From Emiliania huxleyi CCMP1516 (taxonomy: Eukaryota; Haptophyta; Isochrysidales; Noelaerhabdaceae), in NCBI RefSeq assembly GCF_000372725.1, contig NW_005200690.1, positions 62,001-126,000 of the forward strand: a DNA stretch of 64,000 nucleotides, given 5' to 3'. Positions 1-9,655 of this stretch are shown here, one piece after another. Each line of letters starts with the position of its first letter. Within the stretch, counting starts at the first letter, position 1. Position numbers and translations under genes: made by a program. A model generated the notes under the pieces. That model saw only the letters and a program-made list of their open reading frames with translations, had not been told where the DNA came from and ran no database searches.

Positions 1-767
1 TCACTAAGACAATGAGCGATGGGTAAAACAAACGTAGAGCCGAGGCTCCATCGACCACTACGCTACTATCTTAGCACTGACTGGGGGGGCCTCTTGGCAC
101 TTTGGATGTCGTGGGGCTCCTGCCCGTGTCCGGCGTGGAGATGCGCGAGGGTCTGGTGCTCCACGCACCGTCGGGTGCGTGGGTGGTAAGGAGGAGCCGC
201 GCGGCGCGCGCGGCCTTGGTGACTGACAAAAGTTGATCAGGAATAGACTACAACACTTCGGCGACCGTCGGCGCGCCGATACGGCGATACGCCCGAAATA
301 GCGATGCAATCGCAATAGCTCCCAAATAGCAAAGTATAGCCGCGCGCCGCGTAATCACGTAAAAGCAATCGGGGCGTCACACTAGGGTCGCCCCCCCCCT
401 TGCCCCACCAACCTTTTGTGTGTGCACGGTGGACAGACTTTACCTTACCTTTTACCTTACACTACCCCCCTTACCCCACTACTTTGTACTCTTAGGCGTC
501 GACCGCGTCGTATCCCCCTTGACCCTCCCTGTGAGCCTGTGTGGCGATGCGATTCAGCGAATGCGCTGGGGAACAACCCGAAAAAGAGAGGGAGGCATGT
601 CTCTGATGAAGCATTGAAGGGCGCCCCGCGCTTGGACTGGTGACCACTGAGCCAGACTAAGCACGACGCGCGCTCTCTCTCAATGACGTAACCTCTCTCT
701 CGTCTCTCCCCTCGCTGCTCTCTCTCTTCCTCGCTTCTCGCGCTCATGTTCCAAAAGTCATGCAAGT
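1..767. other. Non-coding flank, no gene recognised
   Basis: No convincing coding region was found. The stretch holds short GCGATA-type motifs near 270-300, a C-run near 390 and a CT-rich tract at 670-740, just beyond the stop codon of the receptor gene on the minus strand. It probably includes that gene's 3' untranslated and downstream region. Confidence 0.4.
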
Positions 768-3700
768 TCACACCGCCAGGCGCTCACTAAACGTACGGCG
801 CTTGCGCACGGCGCCCATCGCCTGGGCGACGAGCGCGATGCTGACGGGCCGCAGCGGCGGCGGCAGCAGCGTGATCGCGCGAGGGCGGTAGAGCCCGAGG
901 TCGACGAGGGTGGAGGGCGTGGTGCCAAAAAAGTGGACAAACTCGCAGCCGTCGAGGTCGGGGTCAGTCTCGTGCATCGTGACAATGTGAACGCCGAGCT
1001 CCAGCGCGAGCTTCACCTCCGCCGCCAGCGCGCGGCCGGGCAGGCCCTGCCACGTGTCATGGTTGAGGTAGAGCAGAAAGACCTGCCGCCGATCCTCGAG
1101 CTCGTCGTCAGCCACAAAGGGCTCGACCCGCAGCAGCTCGTCCTGCGGCGGCTGCGGCAGTCGCAACTGGAACTCACCCGAGGCGGACCAGCTGTCCTCC
1201 TCGGGCCGCTTTCGATGCCTCCAGGCCGGGTACCTCCGGCCGGAGAAGCGGCGCCGTCCCACCCGCGGCGCGCGGGCGGGCGCGCCCTGCCGGAAGGCGA
1301 GCTCGGCCGGCCTGAAGGCGCGCTCGAGCTCGTCGGCGATCTGCTGGCAGCCGGGGTTGTTGCTCGAGGCATAGGTCGCCACTGGCTGGCGGAAGTGCAA
1401 GTCAGTGGGCGTGATGTCCGCCTTCATGTACACGTCCTCGATGCGCCGGTCGAGGTACATCGGCGTCAGCGCGAGCACCTGTTCACGGGGCAGATAGTGT
1501 GAATATACCCGTTCCCCGCTGGCCGAGGCGGAGCGATGCGAGAGCGCAGGCACCCTCTTGGCTATCTCCTTGAGCGTGAAGAGATGGTACTCGGCCACGC
1601 GATGCCACGCGAGCACCTGCCGCGGCACGCCGTCCTCCCAAAAGACGTACCGATGTAGCGATCCTGGACACTCGTCCACCAGCGCTTCAAGCGGCAGGCC
1701 GCCCTCGCTCACGTCGCTCTCATGCACGAGAATCACGGGCTTGCTGCGCTCCTGGCCCCTCCTCGCCTCGCGCAGAGAGATGCGCGAGGTGAAGTACCCC
1801 CTCGAGAGGAAGAGGAGGAGGACCATCGAGCTGTCGACGTGCCCCTCCACCGCCTCGCTGTCCTCGAGGTCGTCCGCGTCGAGGAACACCACCACGTCGG
1901 GCAGCATACGCCGCAGCAACCGCTTGATCGCGGCGGCCTGCTCCCGGGCAGTCTCCCACACGTGACTCAAGTAGACGTGGTGCCGAACGCCATCGACGAT
2001 CGAGACCTCCGGCGGCGCGTCCGTGGCGCGGAATCGCAGCCGCACGTCGTCCTTACTATGCGCGACGATGCTCCGTACGGTGAAGAAGCAGGTTCCAACC
2101 ATCAGCAGCGCGACCGCGACGGTGACGAGCACTGCGATGCCGTGGAGCGACTCGAAGACCAGGATGTCCTCGACGTCATTTCTCGCGCCGCGCATGCTGA
2201 GGTCCTCGCCGCTGGCGACAGCGACGCCGAGGCGCTGGTGCAAGTACATGTAGGTTGCACCGAGGAGGGCAAGGATCACCACCAGCTGCGAGATGTTCGA
2301 AAGTAGCTGCATCCCCCTCGACCGGTACGGCAGCAGCAACATCTGCGCCGTCAGGAAGAGGAGAGAGGCGAGGACGGCGAGGAAGAGGCGGATGAAGGCG
2401 TCGTGCTCCGGCACGAGAAAGAGGAAGCCGGTCAGGATTAGCCGCCGGAGCAGGTCGACCCACTCCCACCAGTAGAACTGGGGCCGGTACTCGCGCGTCA
2501 ACACCGCCGCCGCGCGTGACCAGCGGGTGGGCCTGCGGCGGAGCACCGCGCTGTGGATGGCGTACAGGAGGGCCGCGACGCCGACGAGCGAGCTGATCGG
2601 CCAGATGACAATCACGGTCGCGGCAAGGCCGCGGAAGCGGTGGTAGCGCTCCGAAGCGGAGTGGCCGTGGGTGGGGCACTCGACGTCGAGGCTGGCCCAC
2701 AGGAACTGGCGGGTGCTCTTGTTGCCCACGCCCGTGTAGAAGCGGCGGCAGTGGAACGACTCGAAGGCGGTCGCGTTGACGCTCGGGCAAAGGAGGAGCA
2801 CGATCCAGAGGGTGGCAGGCAGCAGTTGCAGCAGCGCCTCGCTACTCGCGAGGCGGACCGAGCTGCAGCACGACGAGGCGGGCTCTCTCTCGCCGCGCAC
2901 GCGGATCATCTGGTGAGAGATTGGCTCGGCGCCCTCCCCGCTGCCTGCAATGAGATGGACTGGCGCGTCCGGCGTCTTGCGCTCCCGCCGCCGGTCCTGG
3001 TGGAGTCGGAGGGCGAAGAGGACGCCTCCAGCCAAGACGAGCAGCCCGAGGGGGAGAAAAGCCTTCAGGGCAAGGTAGGTGACGATGCCGTCGGAGAAGC
3101 ACGCGGTGGGCACCCAGAGCGGGTTGAAGATGTCTGCGTCGAGGACGCCGCCGAGGCCGAGGAGAAAGGAGCGGAAGAAGTCGGGGAGGGCAATTGAATA
3201 GAGGTGTCCGATTGGCGCAACCACCTGCACAAAGCCGACGCCGATCTTGAGCGTAGCCTTGAGCTGCTCGCCCATGGAGAGGTATTGCCACTCGCGGCAC
3301 GCGCGGTCGAGCAGCGCCCGCGCGCGAGGCGAGAAGCGGTGGGCGGCGATGATAAGTGCCACGAAGAGGGCAGGAAGGAGGACGAGGAAGAGGTAGATCA
3401 TCGCGATGCGCGCGCCGGAGGGGCAATCCTTACACTTGGCCGACCGCCACTCAAAGTACTGGTCGGAGGCCACGCACATCTCGCAGAGCGGGCCGCCGTG
3501 CCCCTTTCGGCAGAAATAGGGATCGCCCTCGCCGACATCGGGATTAAGGTCTTGCCACACAGCCCGTCCCAAGCACGGCGTGTCCGACACTGCCCGGCTG
3601 CACTCCTTGGTGATGGTCCCGTCTGCCGCCACGCATGCGCCCAGCGAGCGGTGCCCGAGGCACTTTTCAAAGGAGAGCGTCTGCCCTCCCATACGCCACA

Positions 3701-5159
3701 GGCCCGGCCGGAGCGAGATGTTGCTCAGCGTCGTCGAGCCGTAGGGGCAGTCTGCGTTGTTGGGGCATGGCCAGCACTCCAAGGTGCTTGTATTATGCTG
3801 CCGCTGCGGAGGTGGCCCCGTCTCCAGCAGCGGCCCCGTTTCGGTCTTGTACCGGCCGGTGCTGCAGAGGTGGCATCCGTAGAATGGAAACGCAGAGTCG
3901 GTGTTTGGTGGGCAGATCTCGCACTGCGGCTGGCCGGCTTGGTCTTGGAACATGCCCGTCATGCACGGGTCGCAGTGGTGCTGGCCAGAGCGCGGCTGCT
4001 CCTCCCCCCTAGAGCATGCCACACAGGGACCGTCGCCCACCCCCTCCTTGGCCGACCCCGGCGCACAAGGCACGCACTCGTCAAAGCTCTTGCCGGTCGC
4101 GTCGACGACCGTCTCTCGCTGGTGACCCGCGTCGCACGTGCAGGTCGAGTCCGTTGCGTCGATGATGAAGCCCTTGGCGCACCCCACCGTGATGACTGCA
4201 GCGCCCTCGCCCGGCGTTGCGTCCGCCCGCGTCTCGCCGGCCACGCCCAAGTAGAGTCGGAGCCACTGCCGGCCCAGCCGCCGCGGATTGACCCTCGCCT
4301 CGTACACGCCATCGCCGACGTGCACGACGTCGACAGCGGTCTCGCCGTTCGCCTCATCGAGTAGCGCGGCCGTGAACGCTCGCGGGTCGGGCAGGGGCTG
4401 TCTCGATGTCGGCAGCGAGTGCGCCACTGGCAGACCGTCGACGTCACACGCCGTGAAGGAGACCCGCTGCATCTCACCGACCAGGCCGATGCGTTTTGGG
4501 GCGGAGACGGCGACGCTGGGCTGGCTGCCGTGCTGGAAGATGGCGCCCCAGGCGGTGCGAGACGCCACCACGGTCGCCATGACCGTGGCGGACACCTCCA
4601 CTGCTGCGGTCCTGGCAGGTCGTCCCGCCTCTGTCAGTGAGACCGTCATTTGAGCCTTGCATCTGCCGGAGCCGCCGGTCTCGGCGAGACCGCTGGCGGA
4701 GAGCTCCATCGGTATGCCGGCCGGGGTGAGGAGGCCCGCCCCTCCGGGCAGCACCACAAATCGAACGTTTGGGTTGAAGCTGGCGTCTACCAAAGCCCAG
4801 CTGGCATAGGTTGCTCGGGCTAGGCGCGGCAGGACGCTGATGCTCATGTTCTGGCTGACGGCCCCGCCCTCCTCCTTGAGGAGCTGGACCGAGACCTGGT
4901 CGGCACAGCCGCAGCTAATCACCGAACTCTCCTCCCATAGCAGATTGACCACCTCAGAAGGCGACTGCAGCGCGGCTTCAGAACGGTCCACCACCAGAGC
5001 GGCGCTCTCGTCCATCCGCCGGCCAACGGCGGCCATCTGCGTCCGAGGGTCTGGCGCCTGCGCCCACGCGCTCGATCGGCTCTGCCACGACGCCGCGCTG
5101 ACCCGACTCAACGGTAGCCGAGCCGCAAGCAGCAGCAGGAGGGAAGGTGGCGAGGGCAT
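768..5159 (-). CDS. Polytopic cysteine-rich receptor with two TIR-like cytoplasmic regions
   Basis: An uninterrupted 1463-residue frame begins with a hydrophobic signal peptide (residues 1-22). Residues about 200-320 resemble a filamin/Ig-like repeat. Residues about 325-580 are a cysteine-rich region of the ephrin-receptor/GCC2-GCC3 style, with CxxC pairs. About eight hydrophobic segments follow between residues 585 and 1030. The cytoplasmic tail holds a TIR-like domain at about 1059-1165: it starts YLSHVWE, has a buried FLDADDL strand, an LFLSRGYF strand, and a Glu in SLREAR where TIR NADases carry their catalytic Glu. A second, weaker TIR-like region at about 1358-1455 has LLYLNHDTW and later strands but lacks the first half of the fold. 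Known family behaviour suggests a surface sensor signalling through TIR. Ligand and enzymatic activity are unknown. No intron is needed. Confidence 0.8.
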   Translation of the reverse strand: MPSPPSLLLLLAARLPLSRVSAASWQSRSSAWAQAPDPRTQMAAVGRRMDESAALVVDRSEAALQSPSEVVNLLWEESSVISCGCADQVSVQLLKEEGGAVSQNMSISVLPRLARATYASWALVDASFNPNVRFVVLPGGAGLLTPAGIPMELSASGLAETGGSGRCKAQMTVSLTEAGRPARTAAVEVSATVMATVVASRTAWGAIFQHGSQPSVAVSAPKRIGLVGEMQRVSFTACDVDGLPVAHSLPTSRQPLPDPRAFTAALLDEANGETAVDVVHVGDGVYEARVNPRRLGRQWLRLYLGVAGETRADATPGEGAAVITVGCAKGFIIDATDSTCTCDAGHQRETVVDATGKSFDECVPCAPGSAKEGVGDGPCVACSRGEEQPRSGQHHCDPCMTGMFQDQAGQPQCEICPPNTDSAFPFYGCHLCSTGRYKTETGPLLETGPPPQRQHNTSTLECWPCPNNADCPYGSTTLSNISLRPGLWRMGGQTLSFEKCLGHRSLGACVAADGTITKECSRAVSDTPCLGRAVWQDLNPDVGEGDPYFCRKGHGGPLCEMCVASDQYFEWRSAKCKDCPSGARIAMIYLFLVLLPALFVALIIAAHRFSPRARALLDRACREWQYLSMGEQLKATLKIGVGFVQVVAPIGHLYSIALPDFFRSFLLGLGGVLDADIFNPLWVPTACFSDGIVTYLALKAFLPLGLLVLAGGVLFALRLHQDRRRERKTPDAPVHLIAGSGEGAEPISHQMIRVRGEREPASSCCSSVRLASSEALLQLLPATLWIVLLLCPSVNATAFESFHCRRFYTGVGNKSTRQFLWASLDVECPTHGHSASERYHRFRGLAATVIVIWPISSLVGVAALLYAIHSAVLRRRPTRWSRAAAVLTREYRPQFYWWEWVDLLRRLILTGFLFLVPEHDAFIRLFLAVLASLLFLTAQMLLLPYRSRGMQLLSNISQLVVILALLGATYMYLHQRLGVAVASGEDLSMRGARNDVEDILVFESLHGIAVLVTVAVALLMVGTCFFTVRSIVAHSKDDVRLRFRATDAPPEVSIVDGVRHHVYLSHVWETAREQAAAIKRLLRRMLPDVVVFLDADDLEDSEAVEGHVDSSMVLLLFLSRGYFTSRISLREARRGQERSKPVILVHESDVSEGGLPLEALVDECPGSLHRYVFWEDGVPRQVLAWHRVAEYHLFTLKEIAKRVPALSHRSASASGERVYSHYLPREQVLALTPMYLDRRIEDVYMKADITPTDLHFRQPVATYASSNNPGCQQIADELERAFRPAELAFRQGAPARAPRVGRRRFSGRRYPAWRHRKRPEEDSWSASGEFQLRLPQPPQDELLRVEPFVADDELEDRRQVFLLYLNHDTWQGLPGRALAAEVKLALELGVHIVTMHETDPDLDGCEFVHFFGTTPSTLVDLGLYRPRAITLLPPPLRPVSIALVAQAMGAVRKRRTFSERLAV

Positions 5160-5870
5160 TGCTCAAACTTGTCCCGGAGGACGCGCGAACTTGACGTCGG
5201 ATTATGAGAGAGGATTCCGAGCTCTCACGCCGCCGGGCCCTTAGCGGCCTAGAGAACACAACCCCCTCTCCCTTCTCTCCCAGTAAGCTCAAAGTACGTA
5301 CGATTATTGTGCAGTCGTTCTGCGCGACGTAAGTGGGAATGCGGGAATCATCCCGGGTACTTCGGGAGGGAGGGCAGTGACTGGAGGCATGTGTGTGGGT
5401 TCAAACGGCGCGGCACAGGCCGAGCGAGCGAGTTCAAAGCGAGGGAGGGAGGGGCACAGGGGGGAGCGCCCCGCCCGCGACGCCGCGAGGCCGAGGGCGA
5501 GGGTCCGTCCCGCGTACAGTGGGTTGCGGGCATTAAGAAAACGTGGCATTAAGAAACCCTACCAAGCAATTCCGCAAAAATCTAAGAAACCACGGCGCGC
5601 CGCAGGCGCGGCCCCGAGAAAAGGCCAGCCAGACACGAGTGTGAACGGGAGCCCCAGCTGCAGCTCAAAACTTCTCTTCGCCTGCGGCGCGCGCACTTGT
5701 GTCACTTTTCAAGTCTGCGGTGTTCTGAGTGGAGTGGTCAGTGGATGGAGGCGTGTGTGCGTCTTCCCGTCATCCAGAGAGCCGACTCGGCGGCAGACTC
5801 TGGCATCGCCCTCGCGGACCGCAGCTTTAATACCTCTTACTTACCTACCTAAAAATCCCTCTGGCCGCTG

Positions 5871-6086
5871 CCGTGCGAGGGCGGTTCCTACTCGGACAGC
5901 AGGACGGACTTATCGGAAGCCTCGCAGTGCACGCCCACCGCTCAGGGCTACATCGCCGCCCGGGGCTCCACCGAGCAGACGGCGTGCGGCGAGGGCAGCT
6001 TCGCCAGCGGCACGCCCAACGAGGTCTGCGAGCTGTGCGCCGCAGAGGCCGTCCCTAGCTGTGAACAGCAAAACGGGACAGTATAA
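5871..6086 (+). pseudogene. Orphan cysteine-rich (ephrin-receptor-like) exon fragment
   Basis: The frame starting at 5871 encodes 71 residues and ends at TAA 6084-6086. It opens PCEGGSYSD and has the spaced cysteines and Gly/Ser-rich turns of GCC2/GCC3 repeats (TACGEGSFASGTPNEVCELC). There is no ATG and an in-frame stop lies at 5850-5852, so it is an isolated exon or a relic. It lies about 0.7 kb upstream of, and divergent from, the receptor gene that carries the same kind of repeat. A retained exon of an unseen gene is possible because a pyrimidine-rich stretch precedes it. Confidence 0.5.
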
Positions 6087-6557
6087 AACTGCGATCTCAG
6101 TGCCCCAGCACGCAAAATTTTCTCTGCGGGGCGGCCGCCCCGCACCCCGTTTGGGATGAATTCACACCTCTCAACAGCTGTTCACACTTGGAAAACTCAT
6201 CGGATTTGGGCCACTTGCCTAGGCGACCCCGGACCCTTGGCGGACGATCATGACGTCGGCCGGGACCCCCCGTGCCGGGGCCTTCCGAGGCACTTAGCTC
6301 CGTGCACTCGACCGCCCTCGCGCCTCGCCGCAGGCAAGCTCATTCACAATCTGCTCTGTGGCGCCACTTTGCTTTGCGCGGTGGCGCGCGCACCCTCGTA
6401 GGAACGAACCCAGGTAGGCTATTCGTGCTGACTGCTGAGGACGCACTTTGGACTTTCTTTGCGGCCTCGTGTGTGGCGTTTTTTAGGGACAGCGACCTCC
6501 GCTATTGGTGGAGGGCTCGAAAAAACGAAAGAGTTTCTTCTACGTCTCTTTCGCGGC

Positions 6558-6632
6558 AGAAAGAAAGAAAGAAAACAGACAAACCAAGGGAGGGATGGGA
6601 GGACGGCACGCCGCCACCACACAGGGATTTTA
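6558..6632 (+). repeat. Family A dispersed element (GAAA-rich head)
   Basis: This is a copy of a roughly 75-bp unit: (GAAA)n, then ACAGACAAACC, AGGGAGGGATGGGAGG, ACGGCACGCCGCCACC and CACAGGGATTTTA. Further copies occur near 11.9, 14.7-15.0, 20.5, 27.3, 47.1, 47.4, 51.7, 58.1, 60.2 and 62.0 kb. Read on the other strand, the unit ends in a (TTTC)n tail, as a short retroposon would. Confidence 0.75.
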
Positions 6633-6724
6633 ATCTTTCGCGGCACTGGAGCCGCAGATAACGAATTGTTCATTTTTTTTCTGGCGGCAAATTCAACACA
6701 CCTTGGAGGTTAGCGACAGACAGC

Positions 6725-8899
6725 ATGCGGCGCGGGTTCGGACGTGGTGGCTACGGCGGCCGCGGCTACGGCGGCCGCGGCTACGGCGGCCGCGGCTCCG
6801 GCGGCGCTAAGAAGAGCACCTACGGCAGCTATGGCGCCTGCTTCAAGTGTGGACAGCCCGGCCACTGGGCGCCGCAGTGCCCATACAACCGTGCGCCCGC
6901 GCAACCCGCCAACCGCTCGTCGGGCGCCGCGTCCTCGTCGTATGCCCCCGCGCCCTCGTCGTACACCCCCACTTCCTCGTCCTCCGCGCCCGCTCCCTCG
7001 GCCGCACCCGCTTCGACCGCACCCTCGACCGCGATCGTGCCCAAGCCGTGGGTGAGGCTGCCCGCCACTCCGGTCAGCCAGGACTACCTCGACGAGCACG
7101 AGGTGTGCTACGGCACGCTCAACGTGCCCATCGTCGGATGCCAGTACTACCAAGGCGTCCTCCACCAAGGCGAGATGGCCAGCCTCGTGCGCGAGCCCAA
7201 CAACCAGTACGACAAGAACGCCATCCGCGTCGACAACCTGTCGGCCGCGCAGGTCGGCCACGTCAAGCGCACCTACGCCGCCGCGCTCGCGCCGATCATG
7301 GACGACCCGTCGCCCGCCGCGCCGCGCGTCGAGGTGACCATCCCGCGCGAGCCGACCAACATGTACGAGGTGCTCGGCGAGCTCAAGATGATCGGGCTCA
7401 AGGAGCACGCCGAGGCGGCCGTCGCCGCGCTGCGGGCCGGCGGGCACTTCACGCTCAAGGACGGCTACGCGGCGAAGGCGGCGGCGGCGCAGCAGGCGGC
7501 GGCGCAGCTGGCGGCGCAGCAGGCGGCGGCGGCGCAGCAGGCGTGGCAGCAGCAGCTGGCGTGGCAACAGCCGGTGGCGCAGCCGGTGCAGGTGGTCAAG
7601 ATGGACGCGGCGTCGTGCGAGCGCGAGCTCAACGCGCTCTTCGAGAAGGAGCTCGCGCTGCAGGGCGCCATCTCGACCGACGCGGCGGCGGCGGCGCTCT
7701 CCGCGTCGGTGGTGCGCTCGGCGCTGCTGCCGCACCAGCTGCAGGCGCTCGCGTGGATGATGGCGCAGGAGGACGAGGCGACGCCGCCGCCCGCCTCGGT
7801 GTACGAGCGGCGGCTCGAGAAGGGGCAGGAGGTGTGGTTCTGCACCGTCACCAACTCGTCCACCGCGGTCAAGCCGCACGGCGCGCGCGGCGGGTTGCTG
7901 TGCGACGACATGGGCCTCGGCAAGACGCTGACGACGCTGGCGCTCATCGCCGTCAACCAGCCCGACGGCGTCCGCCTGAGCGGCGCCGCGCCCGCCGCGC
8001 CGGCCGCGCCGGCCAAGGAGGAGGAGATGGCGGAGGCGGCGGCGGCGGAGGACGAGGCGGCGGCGGAGGAGGAGGCCGAGGAGGAGGAGCAGGAGGAGTT
8101 CGACGAGGAGGAGGAGGTGCGGCAGGCAAAGCGGCTGCGCGTGGGCGAGCTGCGCGAGGCGCTGGCGGCGCACGGGCAGGAGGAGAGCGGCACCAAGCCC
8201 GTGCTCGTCGAGCGGCTCGTCAACACCAAGCGCTCCGCCGCCGCCGCCGCCAGGGCGGCCAAGCAGCTCAGCGCCGCCGCCGCCGCCAAGCAAGCCGCGA
8301 GCGCCGCCGCCGCCAAGGCCGCGAGCGCCGAGGAGGCTGAGGGGCGGAGCGTCGCGGCCGAGGCGGCGGCGGCGGCGCACGCGGCGGGGTGCGGCGGCAC
8401 GCTGGTGGTGTGCCCCACCTCCGTGCTCTCCAACTGGGCGACGCAGATGGGCGAGCACGTGCCGGGCGCGCTGCGCGTCGCCACGCACCACGGCGCGGGC
8501 AAGGAGAGCGCCGAGGGGCTCGCGGCCGCGCACGTCGTGCTCACGACCTACGGCACGCTCGGAGCCGAGTGGAAGGCGTGGACGGCCGCCAAGGAGGGCG
8601 GCGGCGGCAAGAAGCGCAAGCAGGGGGCGCACGGCTCGCTCTTCGACCTGCACTGGCACCGCATCGTCCTCGACGAGGCGCGCGCCGCACGTGCACACGC
8701 CCCCGCAGTGAGGCCGAGCTGGAGGCGGCGCGACGCGAGATGGCGCCCACGCATACCGGCCTGCTCGCCAACTGAGCCGCCGCAGGGCCGCGCGAGACAA
8801 CTAGAAGGCGGCAAACGCGACGCCGCGGCCGCGGCGCACGAGAGCCGCTGGCCGCTGGGACGTCAATCAGACCCAGACCTTCAGCAGACGGCAGACTGA
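6725..8899 (+). CDS. Rad5/HLTF-like SNF2 protein with CCHC knuckle and HIRAN, truncated at motif II
   Basis: The protein starts with an RGG/GGRGY-rich tail (1-27) and a CCHC zinc knuckle (C39, C42, H47, C52). A low-complexity Ala/Ser/Pro linker follows, then a HIRAN domain at about 133-205 (VREPNNQYDKNAIRV). The SNF2 ATPase begins near residue 340 with LLPHQLQALAWMM and has Walker A DDMGLGKT near 398. An acidic Ala/Glu-rich insertion carries a SAP-like helix pair (LRVGELREALAAHG). Motif Ia (LVVCPTSVLSNW) and a TTYGTL strand follow. The frame reaches RIVLDEA at 8676-8690 and then loses homology exactly where DEAH should be completed. The RING finger and C-terminal helicase lobe expected of HLTF/Rad5 are not seen downstream. 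An unresolved intron (GC donors are common here) or a true truncation would both fit. Known relatives act in fork remodelling and post-replication repair. Confidence 0.75.
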   Translation: MRRGFGRGGYGGRGYGGRGYGGRGSGGAKKSTYGSYGACFKCGQPGHWAPQCPYNRAPAQPANRSSGAASSSYAPAPSSYTPTSSSSAPAPSAAPASTAPSTAIVPKPWVRLPATPVSQDYLDEHEVCYGTLNVPIVGCQYYQGVLHQGEMASLVREPNNQYDKNAIRVDNLSAAQVGHVKRTYAAALAPIMDDPSPAAPRVEVTIPREPTNMYEVLGELKMIGLKEHAEAAVAALRAGGHFTLKDGYAAKAAAAQQAAAQLAAQQAAAAQQAWQQQLAWQQPVAQPVQVVKMDAASCERELNALFEKELALQGAISTDAAAAALSASVVRSALLPHQLQALAWMMAQEDEATPPPASVYERRLEKGQEVWFCTVTNSSTAVKPHGARGGLLCDDMGLGKTLTTLALIAVNQPDGVRLSGAAPAAPAAPAKEEEMAEAAAAEDEAAAEEEAEEEEQEEFDEEEEVRQAKRLRVGELREALAAHGQEESGTKPVLVERLVNTKRSAAAAARAAKQLSAAAAAKQAASAAAAKAASAEEAEGRSVAAEAAAAAHAAGCGGTLVVCPTSVLSNWATQMGEHVPGALRVATHHGAGKESAEGLAAAHVVLTTYGTLGAEWKAWTAAKEGGGGKKRKQGAHGSLFDLHWHRIVLDEARAARAHAPAVRPSWRRRDARWRPRIPACSPTEPPQGRARQLEGGKRDAAAAAHESRWPLGRQSDPDLQQTAD

Positions 8900-9067
8900 G
8901 GGAGGTTGTCATGGTGAGGGTGCGCGGTGCACTGGCGTAGCGGGCTGGGAGACTATCGCTGTCGGAGACGAGGTGTGGAGACAGCACGAACAATATTCGT
9001 CAACTGACTCTAATCACTAGGTCGTGTGAAGAACGAGGCTGAGATACGTTGCAGGAGGGTATGTGAG

Positions 9068-9150
9068 TGACACTCTGTCTCTGACCTGTTCCGACCCTGA
9101 TCCGACCTCTCTCGAACACCGACCTGATCCGACCGTGTTCACTTCGAACA
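9068..9150 (+). repeat. Degenerate 11-nt repeat downstream of HLTF-like gene
   Basis: Units such as CGACCCTGATC and CGACCTCTCTC follow one another with a spacing of 11 or 16 nt. The pattern resembles the 11-nt repeats seen inside introns of the EHD gene. Here no exon was found on the far side. Confidence 0.4.
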
Positions 9151-9269
9151 CCATTTGTACAAACAAATAAAAAAAGAGTGACAACATGGCCATCCCCTCA
9201 CGTCTCTTTCCGACCTACGTTAGGCGGGGCGGTGGGCGTGTCTCGGGCGTGTACGCCCGGTGCGGTGCG

Positions 9270-9270
<1 letters not shown>

Positions 9271-9324
<54 letters not shown>
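9271..9324 (+). repeat. (TG)27 microsatellite
   Basis: An uninterrupted TG dinucleotide tract of 27 units lies between the HLTF-like gene and the copia remnant. Open frames running through it are artefacts of the repeat. Confidence 0.95.
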
Positions 9325-9325
<1 letters not shown>

Positions 9326-9655
9326 CCCCGGCGCCCCGGCCGGAGCTAAGAAACCACGGCGTGGGGTGGATGAGGGCTGTGGAAAGGATCTTAGAAACGG
9401 CGGCGTGCCGCGGAATCCTGTTTTCTATAATGCCCGCGAGGCAGGGATTTCGGCAACGTTGGAGAGCGGGCGCACGATGTCGTGGGCGACGCCCACCCGC
9501 AGCCACGTCGTGGTGACGATGATGGCGAGGAGCATCACGGTGGAGAGGAGCGTCCCGGCGCTGCTTGGGCTCGCTCGAGTTAGCGGTCTTAGCGGTCTTC
9601 CGATGCCCTCATAGAAGTCACGCGCCTCCCACCTCGCGCTACCGAACCCGTCAGG

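Noticed and set aside
6710-8800. Long minus-strand open frame opposite the HLTF-like gene
   Set aside because: It consists of Arg/Leu/Gly runs that mirror the Ala/Glu-rich codons of the real gene, has no domain, and HIRAN and SNF2 motifs clearly lie on the plus strand.
9178-9614. ORFs running through the (TG)n tract
   Set aside because: They depend on the dinucleotide repeat (Val/Cys runs) and have no other protein character.
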